NCBI GenBank assembly: GCA_012845835.1 | Contig: JABAKD010000023.1 | Location: forward strand, 12,089,851 to 12,153,850 | Length of the DNA stretch: 64,000 nt | From: Undaria pinnatifida | Lineage: Eukaryota; Sar; Phaeophyceae; Laminariales; Alariaceae | Direction of reading: 5' to 3' | Part shown: positions 8,484-18,000 of the stretch, piece after piece | Layout: every line of letters starts with the position of its first letter | Numbering within the stretch: the stretch's first letter is position 1 | The notes under the pieces: generated by a model | What the model saw: the letters and a program-made list of their open reading frames with translations, nothing else | Told to the model about the DNA's origin: nothing | Database searches by the model: none | Translations under genes and position numbers: made by a program

Positions 8484-10826
8484 TTAGAAGGGGAGCAGAC
8501 GCGGGAACGGTGCCCTACCATACAACTTTTGGTAAGGCGACAACATGCCCGGCCTGTCGCTCAACCTCGCCGACACGTTGATGGCATCACTCGCGTGCAC
8601 GCACGCTTCCGCCCATAGAGGCCCTGTCGGCGGCAGAGGCACGCCGCCGAACAGGCGGGGAGCCTCCAGGCAGGACGCCATCGCGGCCTCTAAGACCAGG
8701 GCAATCCTGCGCTCGACCACGCCGTCGTACTTTGGAGAGTCTACGGGCGTGTATTCTCGGCGGATACAGTGGTGGTCTAGCAGCGTCACGAACTCACCCT
8801 TAGTGAATTCAGTACCGTTATCTGAGCGCAGGCACTCCGCAATGGATGGGGTGCCCTGTGCCCGAATGTCAGCCAGAAAACCAGCGAAAACAGCGGGCAC
8901 GCCGGACTTCTCCTTGAGGAAGTAAGTCCATCCAAACCGAGAAAAATCGTCCACAATCATCATTAGGTAGTGGTAATCACCAGATGACGCGGGGCGCTTT
9001 CCGGACAGGTCTACAAACAGACGCTCAAAGGGTTTGGTCGAGCGACTGTTGGTGGATCTCGGAACTGGCATCCTCCTACCCTTGGCTTCGGAACACCCAG
9101 CACAAGGGACCAACTCTCCTACCACTTCTATACCATGTTGGCGCGCCGTCTCGCGTAGGTTTTCAGCATGTGAGTGGGCTAGCGCAACGTGCAGGTCGTA
9201 AATATCGATCCGTTGCTGCTGGCCAGGGACCAATACTGCGTTAGCCATGGGGGGGTCGGTAATCCTAGTTGCAGAGCAGTATGAGCCAGCCTCTCTTCGT
9301 ACGAACGAAACACTCCCCCCAAGCATGTGAACCCCCTTGGTGTCCATGGTCACACGGCACTTTGACATCACAGCGTGTAATGATAACAAGTTAAACTGGA
9401 CTCCAGGCACGTATGCCACGTTCGTCAGCCGTACATGCGTGTCTCCACCCTGGCAGTGCATCAACAGAGACCGTTTGCCAAAGCACTCGACGCCCATCAT
9501 CGTCATGTCACCTATCACTAACCTCTCCTTACCTACCGGAGGGGGCTTACAGTCAAACATCCCAGTGGGGTCCCCCGTCACGTGATACGAAGCACCAGAG
9601 TCGGCAACCCACTCATCTCTACCGCTACCCCCAGAAATATCACGGGGCGTCTCTTTCATTTCGGAGGGGTATTGGATTGGTTGAGCAATCTGCGCGGTGA
9701 GAACGTGTGGGTCGTCAGACGTGCTTCTGCTATGCGTGGATTCCGCTGCCCCTTGAGAGTCATACGGGGAGTGGACGGTCGAGGGGGCGTACGGTGCTGC
9801 TGCTGCGGCAACGTACTGCGGAGCATAGCTAGTCGGAGCGTAGTCACCAGCTCCATAGGGCCCGTGGTATGCTCCGGCCTGCCAATTTCCGTCGTATGAC
9901 GCTGGTGGGGGGCTAAACGATGCAACGTGCGCGCCTAAATAACCTGAGCTGGGTGGGTAATTTTGCGCGACGTGTGCGTGTGCGTGCGCAGTGCATTGAG
10001 CGGCATAGTGCCCCGGTTGCTGACACTTGAAGCATAGCCGGGGAGCTATCGGGGTACCTCTACGGGGCGGTCCCGATCCTGCCGGTGGCGGGGGTCTCGG
10101 TGGTAGTGCACCAGGCGGATGTTGAACTGGTACATATCCCATCGGGGGTACATTACCAGCGTTCCCAAAAGGGGCCAAACTCGAGTCATCCCAACGCCAC
10201 TGCCCATATACCGGATCTAAACGGTACGGTGGGCCCACTACACCGCCGTCACCACTTTGGTGCTGCTGCTGCTGCTGCTGCTGCTGTTGCGACTGCTGCT
10301 GTTTCTGTCTATTTTTCTGTTTTCCGTTCGAGTTCCTCCCCATCCCATTGCCCCCTGCACCGGCTGGTTGTGCACCGCCGGCGTAGAGAGCATGTGGGTC
10401 ATCTCCCTTCGACTGACCTTTACCCCTTCCAACATTCTGCTTGAGCGACATGTACGCGTTTCTTACTACTTCTTCTATGTTGGAACGAGTCAGGCCAGGG
10501 CTGGACAACAGGATTTTCTTCTCCACCTCATAAGACGCTGAGAGGTTCTGGACAACATGTACATTGACGTCATCATCATCCTTTGTTCCCCCTAACATTG
10601 CAAGCTTTTGCAATGTCTTGTCTATGCGGCTCAAGTATTCTACAGGGTCTTCACCCTCTGCCATTGAGATGGAGTCGAGCTCCTGCGCTACCCTTCGTTT
10701 TTCCATAATTGTCTTTGGAGCATAAAAATCGGTCATGACTTTCCACGCTCCGCTAGGCGACTTGGTCTCTAGCATCTTGGTTAAACACGGGGGGTCAGAG
10801 TCCAAAGCTTCCAGCAAAACTCCCAA
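8484..10826 (-). CDS. gag-pol: Copia-1 gag C-half, protease and integrase
   Basis: This is the longest frame of the element, 780 residues. Domains in order: a Ty1/copia gag region (about 1-150, UBN2-like, with GAWKVMTDFY), a Gln-rich run encoded by CAG repeats near 10260, and a CCHC zinc knuckle CFKCQQPGHYAAQC (about 270). Then come a Tyr/Ala/Pro-rich spacer, an aspartic protease with DSGAS (about 415), and integrase. Integrase shows an HHCC-like zinc region (HVALAHSHAENL...CAGCSEAKG), then FVDLSG, SDNGTEF and GVVER as the D, D and E blocks. The frame begins just after a frameshift near 10825; the N-terminal gag lies in 10781-11233. A stop at 8484 separates it from the linker frame. Confidence 0.93.
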   Translation of the reverse strand: MGVLLEALDSDPPCLTKMLETKSPSGAWKVMTDFYAPKTIMEKRRVAQELDSISMAEGEDPVEYLSRIDKTLQKLAMLGGTKDDDDVNVHVVQNLSASYEVEKKILLSSPGLTRSNIEEVVRNAYMSLKQNVGRGKGQSKGDDPHALYAGGAQPAGAGGNGMGRNSNGKQKNRQKQQQSQQQQQQQQQHQSGDGGVVGPPYRLDPVYGQWRWDDSSLAPFGNAGNVPPMGYVPVQHPPGALPPRPPPPAGSGPPRRGTPIAPRLCFKCQQPGHYAAQCTAHAHAHVAQNYPPSSGYLGAHVASFSPPPASYDGNWQAGAYHGPYGAGDYAPTSYAPQYVAAAAAPYAPSTVHSPYDSQGAAESTHSRSTSDDPHVLTAQIAQPIQYPSEMKETPRDISGGSGRDEWVADSGASYHVTGDPTGMFDCKPPPVGKERLVIGDMTMMGVECFGKRSLLMHCQGGDTHVRLTNVAYVPGVQFNLLSLHAVMSKCRVTMDTKGVHMLGGSVSFVRREAGSYCSATRITDPPMANAVLVPGQQQRIDIYDLHVALAHSHAENLRETARQHGIEVVGELVPCAGCSEAKGRRMPVPRSTNSRSTKPFERLFVDLSGKRPASSGDYHYLMMIVDDFSRFGWTYFLKEKSGVPAVFAGFLADIRAQGTPSIAECLRSDNGTEFTKGEFVTLLDHHCIRREYTPVDSPKYDGVVERRIALVLEAAMASCLEAPRLFGGVPLPPTGPLWAEACVHASDAINVSARLSDRPGMLSPYQKLYGRAPFPRLLPF

Positions 10827-11233
10827 GCCATTCTAGCATACATGATTGTCGAAGCCGAGTGCCTCAACAGCAAGTCCTCATTCGTGAGGGAGTCATCCGC
10901 TACTCTAACAGGATTAATTGTCTTTCTGTGGGCATCCCTGCATCCTTTTATACTCGTGGAAGACGTAAATTTCTCTTTCCAGAGGGGCCACGTGTCCCTT
11001 TTACTATTAAACTTGGGGGGACGGTTGCTACCAAAATATCCGCCCGGATGGGCCAGACCTTGCATAACAGGCGTAAGCGACGGGGAAGAAGCTGGGGCTT
11101 CGCGTACCTCAGCTCCCGGTGTGGCTCCTTCCAGGAGAACCACTCTCCTCTGGAAGTCTGCCAGCTGCTCCAAAATGGCGGGTGTAATCCCGCCGCTGCT
11201 CCCTTGGGCTTCACTCGAATTGGTGTCTCCCAT
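10781..11233 (-). CDS. gag: Copia-1 gag, N-terminal part
   Basis: It begins MGDTNSSEAQGSSGG about 105 bp inside the 5' LTR edge on the minus strand, which fits a gag start. A short helical segment (ILEQLADFQRRVVLLEG) is followed by the conserved PPKFNSKRDTWPLWKEKF-type gag block and LRHSASTIMYARMAW. Homology then jumps to the overlapping frame at 10826, so a single-base indel near 10825 breaks the gene. The overlap looks like a mutation rather than programmed frameshifting, because the domain sequence continues without repetition. It would form the virus-like particle shell. Confidence 0.82.
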   Translation of the reverse strand: MGDTNSSEAQGSSGGITPAILEQLADFQRRVVLLEGATPGAEVREAPASSPSLTPVMQGLAHPGGYFGSNRPPKFNSKRDTWPLWKEKFTSSTSIKGCRDAHRKTINPVRVADDSLTNEDLLLRHSASTIMYARMAWEFCWKLWTLTPRV

Positions 11234-11326
11234 GGCTCCGGCTGATTTCTCCAGCTAGCTCTCTTCCGCAGAAAAGCCCACGTCACTCAACACCCTTTGC
11301 TTCGAACAGGGATAGTACCGCGTACG

Positions 11327-11338
11327 CGATAATTATCG
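11327..11338 (-). promoter_or_regulatory. Perfect palindrome abutting the copia-1 5' LTR
   Basis: CGATAATTATCG is a perfect 12-bp palindrome. It occupies the first 12 bases inside the 5' LTR, where the primer-binding site normally starts. No TGG-starting match to a tRNA 3' end is seen at this edge. Copia-2 and the 3.9-kb element have analogous palindromes in the same place. Confidence 0.6.
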
Positions 11339-11625
11339 TGTTTGTTGATCCCTACGAAGCGTAGAGGGCTTACCCGTTGAGCTGACAATAGTGGGGTAGT
11401 GGAGTGACCGGTATAAAGACAAGTACAAGACGTACAAATATATATTACGTTGCTCCTGGCCAAGGCGCAGCGTGGAGTGCGCTCGCCAGGAAGAAAGGCG
11501 GTTAAATGGGCGGAGTATTTCCACCATCCCGATATCCCGCTATCATGTAGCCAACTTATCACTGGAAACCCCTACAATACTCAACCGTCATCATATCCGC
11601 ATCATATCCAAGCATACAATCAACA
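11339..11625 (-). repeat. 5' LTR of copia-1
   Basis: This is the 287-bp partner of 1243-1529. It contains an AATATATATT promoter-like core and is flanked on the high side by GGAAT (11626-11630). It would carry the promoter for the minus-strand element. Confidence 0.92.
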
Positions 11626-11630
11626 GGAAT

Positions 11631-12521
11631 GCATCGTGTCGCTCTTCTACGAGAAAGAAAATGTGTACAACGTACAAGTAGATGTTTCTCCTCTAGTTTC
11701 TTTATCCTTACTTTATAAGCTGATCCTGCGCGCGTTGTGCGCTAAATATCAGCACAGAGAGACGGTATCGACATTCTAGCGGCATTTGCTGTTATACAAT
11801 GATTACTCTTATGCACTCCCTCTCTACGATATGATGCACCAGGTGTTGCCGATGTCTTCGGACTTCTTCGCAGCGCGTGACATGCCGAGTCCGCCTTGTC
11901 GGTTCGAGTGATAGCGTCAGCGGCTCTTGCAGCACCTGTTGTTCCATCTCCAATCGTTCCAGCTCAATCAGCAAACCAGCCCTCGCCAAGGAATAGTACT
12001 GTTCAGGCGGTGAGTGCTTTGCCGAACAGATCGGCTGTCTAACTATTATCGTAGAATGGCATGCTCGAAGGTAGCATGCAAGCAGGAGCAGCTCGGGAAA
12101 ATTAACGGTTGTTTTTTTGTCTGGGTCGTTGAGAGTTTCGTCGAGACAAGGAGGTGCGGCAACGTGTTTTCACAGGCACTCCTCTTTTGCTCGGCTACGA
12201 CAAACAGCAAGTTCAAATTCAAAACGGGAATTATGGACTTTTAAAAGAGATGCACGCACAGCTACGTTCCTGGTGCTGCTGTTACCATTATACTACCGCT
12301 GCTACTACTGCATCTAGTTCTGATTCTTGTGTTGATGCTGTCGGTACTGCTGCTGTTGCTGTTGTTGCTGGTGCCACGAGTATCGACATTTTTTCCTCCT
12401 AAAAAAGAACGCAAATATCAAACAGCAAGATAGAGCTTACTTACATGAAAAATGTTTCAAGGACGTCCGCCGTGAGTTCGACGAATTTCAGGTCAATAAT
12501 TCATTTGTGTTGGTTTTACCA
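11631..12521. other. Unique spacer between copia-1 and the 14.6-kb element
   Basis: No gene is recognised. A CTG/GTT-rich low-complexity patch lies at about 12280-12370. About 40 bp at 12463-12502 match 3764-3805 in inverted orientation. Confidence 0.45.
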
Positions 12522-12600
12522 CGTATGTAATAGAGTGTCAGTATAGCTGGCAATAGATTCGGTAAGATAGCTCACGGAGTCATGCTATGTTGGACCACAA

Positions 12601-12774
12601 GAAGATTCTCTTGAACGGAATATTCTTAGTGGAGCGGACAACCCGTAGAATCTAGCTAGCTTATACCACAAGAGCGTTCTCGGTAATGGAACGTTCTTCC
12701 TCTCTTTGGACAAGATAGATAGAAGTAAGCACGTTAAGCGCTCATAGAAACATAGAACATCCAGGAGAACGTTC
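12601..12774 (+). promoter_or_regulatory. Cluster of four GAAnnTTC motifs (candidate heat-shock elements)
   Basis: GAAGATTC (12601-12608), GAATATTC (12618-12625) and GAACGTTC (12689-12696 and 12767-12774) are inverted nGAAn pentamers, the building block of heat-shock-factor sites. All four are kept in the 3' LTR (26682, 26701, 26772 and 26850) although about 4% of the LTR has diverged. A canonical three-pentamer HSE is not perfect at any of them, so factor binding is inference. Confidence 0.5.
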
Positions 12775-12824
12775 CTTGTACGTTCCATAGGTAAAGGTCC
12801 AGAAGAGAGCACAGCAGCAATGCC

Positions 12825-12855
12825 GGGGTGAAGCGAACTCTGTGAGCTTCACCCC
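12825..12855 (+). promoter_or_regulatory. GC-rich hairpin in the LTR
   Basis: GGGGTGAAGC and GCTTCACCCC form a perfect 10-bp stem around an 11-nt loop. The same stem is intact in the 3' LTR (26908-26938), although a base just outside it changed. It lies about 90 bp upstream of the TATA box. Confidence 0.7.
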
Positions 12856-12944
12856 ACCCCCATGGTCTCACTCTTCTTCCTCCTCCTCCTTCTACTTTCC
12901 TGCTTCCTCGAGCTTCTCATAGCTCAACGCCAATAATGAGAAAT

Positions 12945-12952
12945 CTATAAAG
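12945..12952 (+). promoter_or_regulatory. TATA box of the LTR promoter
   Basis: CTATAAAG lies 81 bp before the LTR end. It is conserved in the 3' LTR and suits transcription starting within the last 60 bp of the LTR. Confidence 0.6.
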
Positions 12953-13033
12953 AAGAACCGGTGCTGTCTCCAAGCGAAGCTGATACCCCTGTGTCCTTTC
13001 CCTCCCACCTTCCGGTACCACGACTCCTTCACA

Positions 13034-14329
13034 AATGGCGTCGTCGCTGAATTGCCGATGTGTGAGCTTCAAGCTTGGAACGACAGCCCCGCCTCTTCTC
13101 GGTTTCTTAATATCTTATAATGTGAGCCACCACATAGACTATATGGCGAGAGAGAGGATATAGACTATTTTAATAGGGGTCATTTTTTGTTTTGTTTTTT
13201 GTATTCGTTGTCCTTTTTTTTGCCTCCCTTTTTATATCGAACCTCTGTGTGCCAACCACGTACGAGCTGCGCTGACAGCACATAGATAGGTCATATAGTA
13301 TAGACTCGAGTACAAGCAGTTGAGTGCTGTAGACAGTCGTCTCTTCTCCCTCTCGTACTCCCCCCCCCCTCGTAGGTAGGTATAGCACCGGTATTGCACC
13401 GGTATTGTGCTACAAACGATCTCCTTTGTTTCCTTCGCTTCGCACCAAGCGTGTAGTATATCGTCAGTACGTACAAGTCCCCCGGTACGGGATATCTCTG
13501 GACGTTTTTGTGTCACCGTACTCCTCCTGTAGTAGTACGTCCGTCACCCCAAAAGCGCTATGCCATCCCCAAAACACACTTGTATGTATGTACAAGAACG
13601 ACCCAGTCCCTGTGACCCCACAAGGACCACGTAACAAAAGGAGAGCTCTCTATTGTGTTCTCCACTGATTGAGGTATAGGCCCTCATTTACAAGAGATAG
13701 ATACAAGGTGCCAGGGAGGTACCCCGCCCACTTTTCGAAATTCTTGTTTTTTCTTTCTCTTTTTCTGCCCGCATACTTAGCCGGTGGTGTCATTTAGACT
13801 ATACGGCGTGTGATTGGCATCGGGTACGACGTATTAGTAATATTTTTGCATGCGTACCTTTAGTGAGACAGCGGCTCATAGACAATTTGCGTACCTCGTG
13901 CACGGCACAGCAGTGGTACGTACACACGTATGGGTTGACACGTACCTTACGGGCGTGGCACAACCTCATAGTCATGTAGCATACCTACCTCCCCACCAGG
14001 TATGGTGTTGTACTGAGTCTGACTCCCAGGGTTTCAGGCCTGTATGCACGGTTGCGTCTTGTCCTGATATCCCAGTAGTAGTACCCCGTTTCCACCGCCA
14101 TCTCAAAGTCGTTTTGGCTTGCCCTCCGTTTGTTCTTTTGTTTTGATGCATTTCCCTTGTTTGCTTTGTTATTAGCTACTTTGTTTGCTTGTTTCTTGCT
14201 TGGTTAACAAGCACGTACGAGTAACTGTTGCTAAAATTGGTCTTAGGGAAATACTATTAATACTTGTACTGTTTTTTGTGCAAACTTTCGTTTTGTTTTT
14301 ATACACTGGTGGTGTTGTACGTACACCTC
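13034..14329 (+). other. 5' interior of the 14.6-kb element, no gene
   Basis: The first bases, AATGGCGTCGTCGC, could include a primer-binding site starting TGG at 13036. I could not match it to a specific tRNA. The rest has T-rich tracts (about 13165-13225), a C run near 13360 and GTACGT-rich patches, with no coding signature. Confidence 0.4.
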
Positions 14330-15085
14330 TCCAGTTATAAGACATATACGGGCCCTGCACTGCTATGGCGAAATTACCGTTGTCCAGTGTGCAATTCTTA
14401 CCAGCTCATGACATACAGGGCTCTATGTTGCCATTTGTCACCATGCTGCTGTTTAGCGTACACTTCGTACATTATGGCCATTGCATCGCATCTACGCTGT
14501 TTACATTTGACAAAATACTGCTGTAGTACGTGTATGTCGCCAGCATTCTGTCATACACAGGCTTTATGCTGCCTTATTTTGTCAGGATACTAGTGTCATG
14601 TATGTGAATTCCGTCGGTTTTGTCTCACGCACGGCCCCTTATGCTGCTCACATCATCCGAAATGCTGCAGTAACCGTGCCTCTTACGTACCAGTTTTAAG
14701 CTATATATGGGCTCTATCATGCCCATATGCTTCTGCTGTAAGAGCATTTTGCCAGAGTATTTGTCACGCCCGAGCTCTACGCTATCTAATATTGGATTAT
14801 ATCCCCCCCCCCGCGTTCGGCCAGCTTTTACACCACAACAAAAGCAGGCTCTACGCTACAAAATTTTCTCACAAAAAAAAGCATCAAAGCCCCCTCGCAT
14901 CTGCCCCATCTCGTATGATGAAGTGGGGTGGACGCTGCTCAGATTTGCCCACATTTTGTCACCCGACCGAGTTTACTTTTCCCCGTTTCTGGTGATATAG
15001 GGTAGATGATGCCCAAATTTCAACGCATTTTCCGCTTCAATTTTACGATAAAGCAGGGTCTATTCTGCTCAAAATTGTAACGTGC
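14330..15085 (+). repeat. Degenerate repeat array of about 70-100 bp modules
   Basis: The phrase GGCTCTATGCTG and its variants recur about nine times at roughly 60-110-bp spacing (near 14362, 14422, 14567, 14637, 14708, 14773, 14851, 14928 and 15056). Each is often followed by an ATTTTGTCA-like word. The copies are too diverged to be a recent satellite, so the module is old. Confidence 0.65.
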
Positions 15086-18000
15086 GCAAGCTTGAAAGTC
15101 AACGACTGTTTCTTTTTTTTTACTTTTATATTATGGTTTGAAGGCATTCATTTCTGCTGTTAGTTGCTTGACAATAATTTTGCGAGCAACCACGGGAAAC
15201 ACCCCCCTCCGTTTCTCTGCCATATTGACACTTGTTTGGCATGTCTAAATTAACTCTGACGCGCCCCCTGTGTTTTTGTTTTTGTTGTTCGTGCCGAAAT
15301 ATCACAAAAGTACAGCTATCTTCTGTGATGCACGTGTTGCCTTGATCATGCTGGCGCGCATCGCGTCGTACAAAATACGATCCCAAACGGTCATGCAACC
15401 ATGATCGCCTTGTAACGAGCATCAACGCGCGCTGCAAATAATGCTGACTTACGCAATTGACAATGATTGTGCTTTGTCACGGTGCATTATTTTTTTTCAG
15501 GGATTTCAACCCCAGAATGCGCGAACGACGGTATTACACGTCGAGCATCCCACAACATCATATCGGTAGTATTTTATAAAATCCTCTCACGGTGCACTGT
15601 GTTCTATTTGGAAAACCTCTGTGAGGATGAAGACTCAACGTGCCACGAGCCTCGTCAATACGCTTTGTACCCCACGCGTGTTTGAGCTATTTTTATGAGG
15701 TTCCCGTTTCTGCTGTTACGCACTCCCGACCTGATGCAGCGTTGGAATGACCCGAACTGTATTAGGATCGTGCTTGAGCAAAAATACTGTTGAGTAACCG
15801 CACTACGAGTGCGTCGCGCTCCGAGTGCCATCTCTCTCTCTTTTTCACGAGTATATTACGCGTGTTACACGGAACCCCCCCCCGGTATTTTTAAAAACAG
15901 TGCACCCCAGAAGTATACCGTCATTTTTAGGTGCGGATTTTTGCTTCGGAAAACCTCAAGTACAGCTTAGGTTGTTGACGGGTACAAGAGGTACACATAT
16001 TTTCCGTGTTGTAAGGTCTGATTTTGTTTTGTTTTTGACTGGATAACTCGGTGGTTCTAACCATCTCCCGAGCACCACACTTCTCCCCCGAGAATATCTA
16101 CAATCATCCATCACCCTCCGGTCTTCTTGGTGACGTTCGAAAACTACTTGTACTACATCCTTCTTCTCTACTCCGGTGCGTGCGATACCTTCCCTATCCA
16201 TTCCGGACCAACATGGACCCTAACCCCAACCCTCGCGGTAAATCCCGAACCAACCAGGACCCAACCCTTTAACCCTCACGACGAACAGTGTGTTTCGCGT
16301 TCTTCTCCTGCTGTAGTCATGGGTGGGACAGTAACGGTGAAGGACCTTGCCATTTTGTTCCATTAAGTCGAAATAATGCCCGGAGCGCATTTTTTCGACC
16401 GGGGTCGATGACGGCATTTCCACCGCGGCCACTGACCCCGACCCATTTCAGTCAAACCGGATCCCTCGACGTTTGGTACAGCCACCTTACACGCCGAGAC
16501 TGGGAGGACGGATCCCTCTACGAGAAACGCCCACCTGATGCAACTGCGATTTTTGTTTAGCGCCTGAGGGCAAGAGGTTATTTTTTTTTTTCGTGGGGGA
16601 TCACAACAACGCCGCAAGTACAGCGACGACTACCACAGAGTGTGTCGCCGCAACGGTACCCATGAGGCCAGTGCCGCGATGGCTTCAACGTATTATGCCA
16701 CCGCGTCTACAGCCCTTTGTGCACCATCAGCTCGTGTACTCGAGTTTGACCGTCTCTTGCACACCCCCCCCACTACCCCCCATCTGAGCCACGACTACCT
16801 ACCCAACCGACATGTTGCTGCTAACATTCCCATCCCCGGCTCCCATAGCCGTCCACCCCACGCGGCCGCGTCTATCACCAAAACGGGTTTTCGCCCGCCC
16901 ATCACCGCGCTTAACCCCCTGCGTCCAATCGCCCCTGCTTTTGTTTGCTGGAACTTGCTCACAACTGCATCCAGCGCGCCCACTGTCTCGAACGGGCGGC
17001 ACCCAAAGACACCCCTGTCTGCGGTAAAATATGTTTCCGTTTATCGGCCACGTCGTACCTGGGTCATGTCGGCATCGTTAGACGCCCCGTCTGCGGTAAT
17101 CTGCCGGTTCGGTCTATTGCCTTGAAATCCCGACCCCCTCCCGCCGCTACTACAGTTGTCAAAACGGCCACAGAGCCGTCAAACCAACTTTATTGCCGCA
17201 TTGCCCAACACGCCCCAAGCCCCAGCACCCACCGCCCGTGAACCCACGGTACGAAAACGCCGCACACGCCCTCTGCAACCAGCCCCCCAAAACGCCGCAC
17301 GCACCCCCCAACGCATCACCTACTCCTCGGGTCAAGACCACCGTTCTTCTCCGACTACCACCTTCACCACCGTGCTTCTCCGCCTACCACCTACATCACC
17401 GATATTGACCGTTGTAACAGCGACAGCAAGGTCGCCCAACGACGCAGACGCCATCCTATCCGTAGTGGCCGCGACGGCGGTCGCGACCACCCGAATTGTG
17501 TCGCCCACGACGCCTGCGTCTGTCTCACGAACCGCAAACAGTGGTGGCTCGCGACCACCACAGTTTTCAATACGGGACACAACCTGCGACGAGCATCATT
17601 ATCAACCACCCGGCCATCGAGTACCACTCCGCTGGCTTTCGGGCGTTCTTCCTGACGTCTGCATCGTGTCAGCGGTACTCCCCCACTGTAGCAACACCGC
17701 TACGCCTCTGGTGCGCTCAACCCAGGTGTAGGCATACTTCAGGATGTCGGTTTTTACTTTTGGTATTTACGGAAACGTGCGGACCACATACCCGGCGCCA
17801 TCACCCGGCAATAACCCGCGACAACCAGTGCCGCTCGTTGTAAAATGCCGTAACACCTATTTTTTGGGTCGATAGAGCCATGATCGCCTTTCTTCGTCGG
17901 GCAACTGCTGCGACAACGACGACAACATCGGCAGCAACAGCGTGACCGGCCGATAACCATTGCGGCAAAAATCCCTGGACACCAAACGCTGATCAACCGA

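Larger units (their letters stand above)
1238..11630 (-). mobile_element. Copia-1: complete Ty1/copia LTR retrotransposon with GGAAT target duplication
   Basis: Two 287-bp direct repeats (1243-1529 and 11339-11625) are flanked by the same 5-bp sequence GGAAT (1238-1242 and 11626-11630). This fixes both ends of a 10.4-kb insertion. Read on the minus strand the order is 5' LTR, gag, zinc knuckle, protease, integrase, RT, RNase H, 3' LTR. Integrase before RT is the Ty1/copia order. The LTRs begin TGTTGAT and end with CA, and differ at about 10 of 287 positions by eye (about 3.5%). The coding region is broken by a frameshift near 10825, stop codons around 7500-7585 and a frameshift near 7140. The 4.6 kb between the end of pol and the 3' LTR is far longer than usual because a foldback element and tandem repeats sit there. 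Confidence 0.93.
12526..13033 (+). repeat. 5' LTR of the 14.6-kb element
   Basis: This 508-bp LTR starts TGTAATAGAG and ends CTTCACA. It contains four GAAnnTTC palindromes, a GC-rich hairpin, a CCT-rich pyrimidine tract (about 12870-12900) and a TATA box. This arrangement looks like an inducible RNA polymerase II promoter with a long U3 and a short R/U5. Confidence 0.92.

Noticed and set aside
11270-11300. tRNA T-arm-like CCCTGTTCGAAGC near the copia-1 leader as a primer-binding site
   Set aside because: It lies 30-60 bases inside the LTR edge and runs in the sense of a tRNA, not its complement, so it cannot be a standard primer site.
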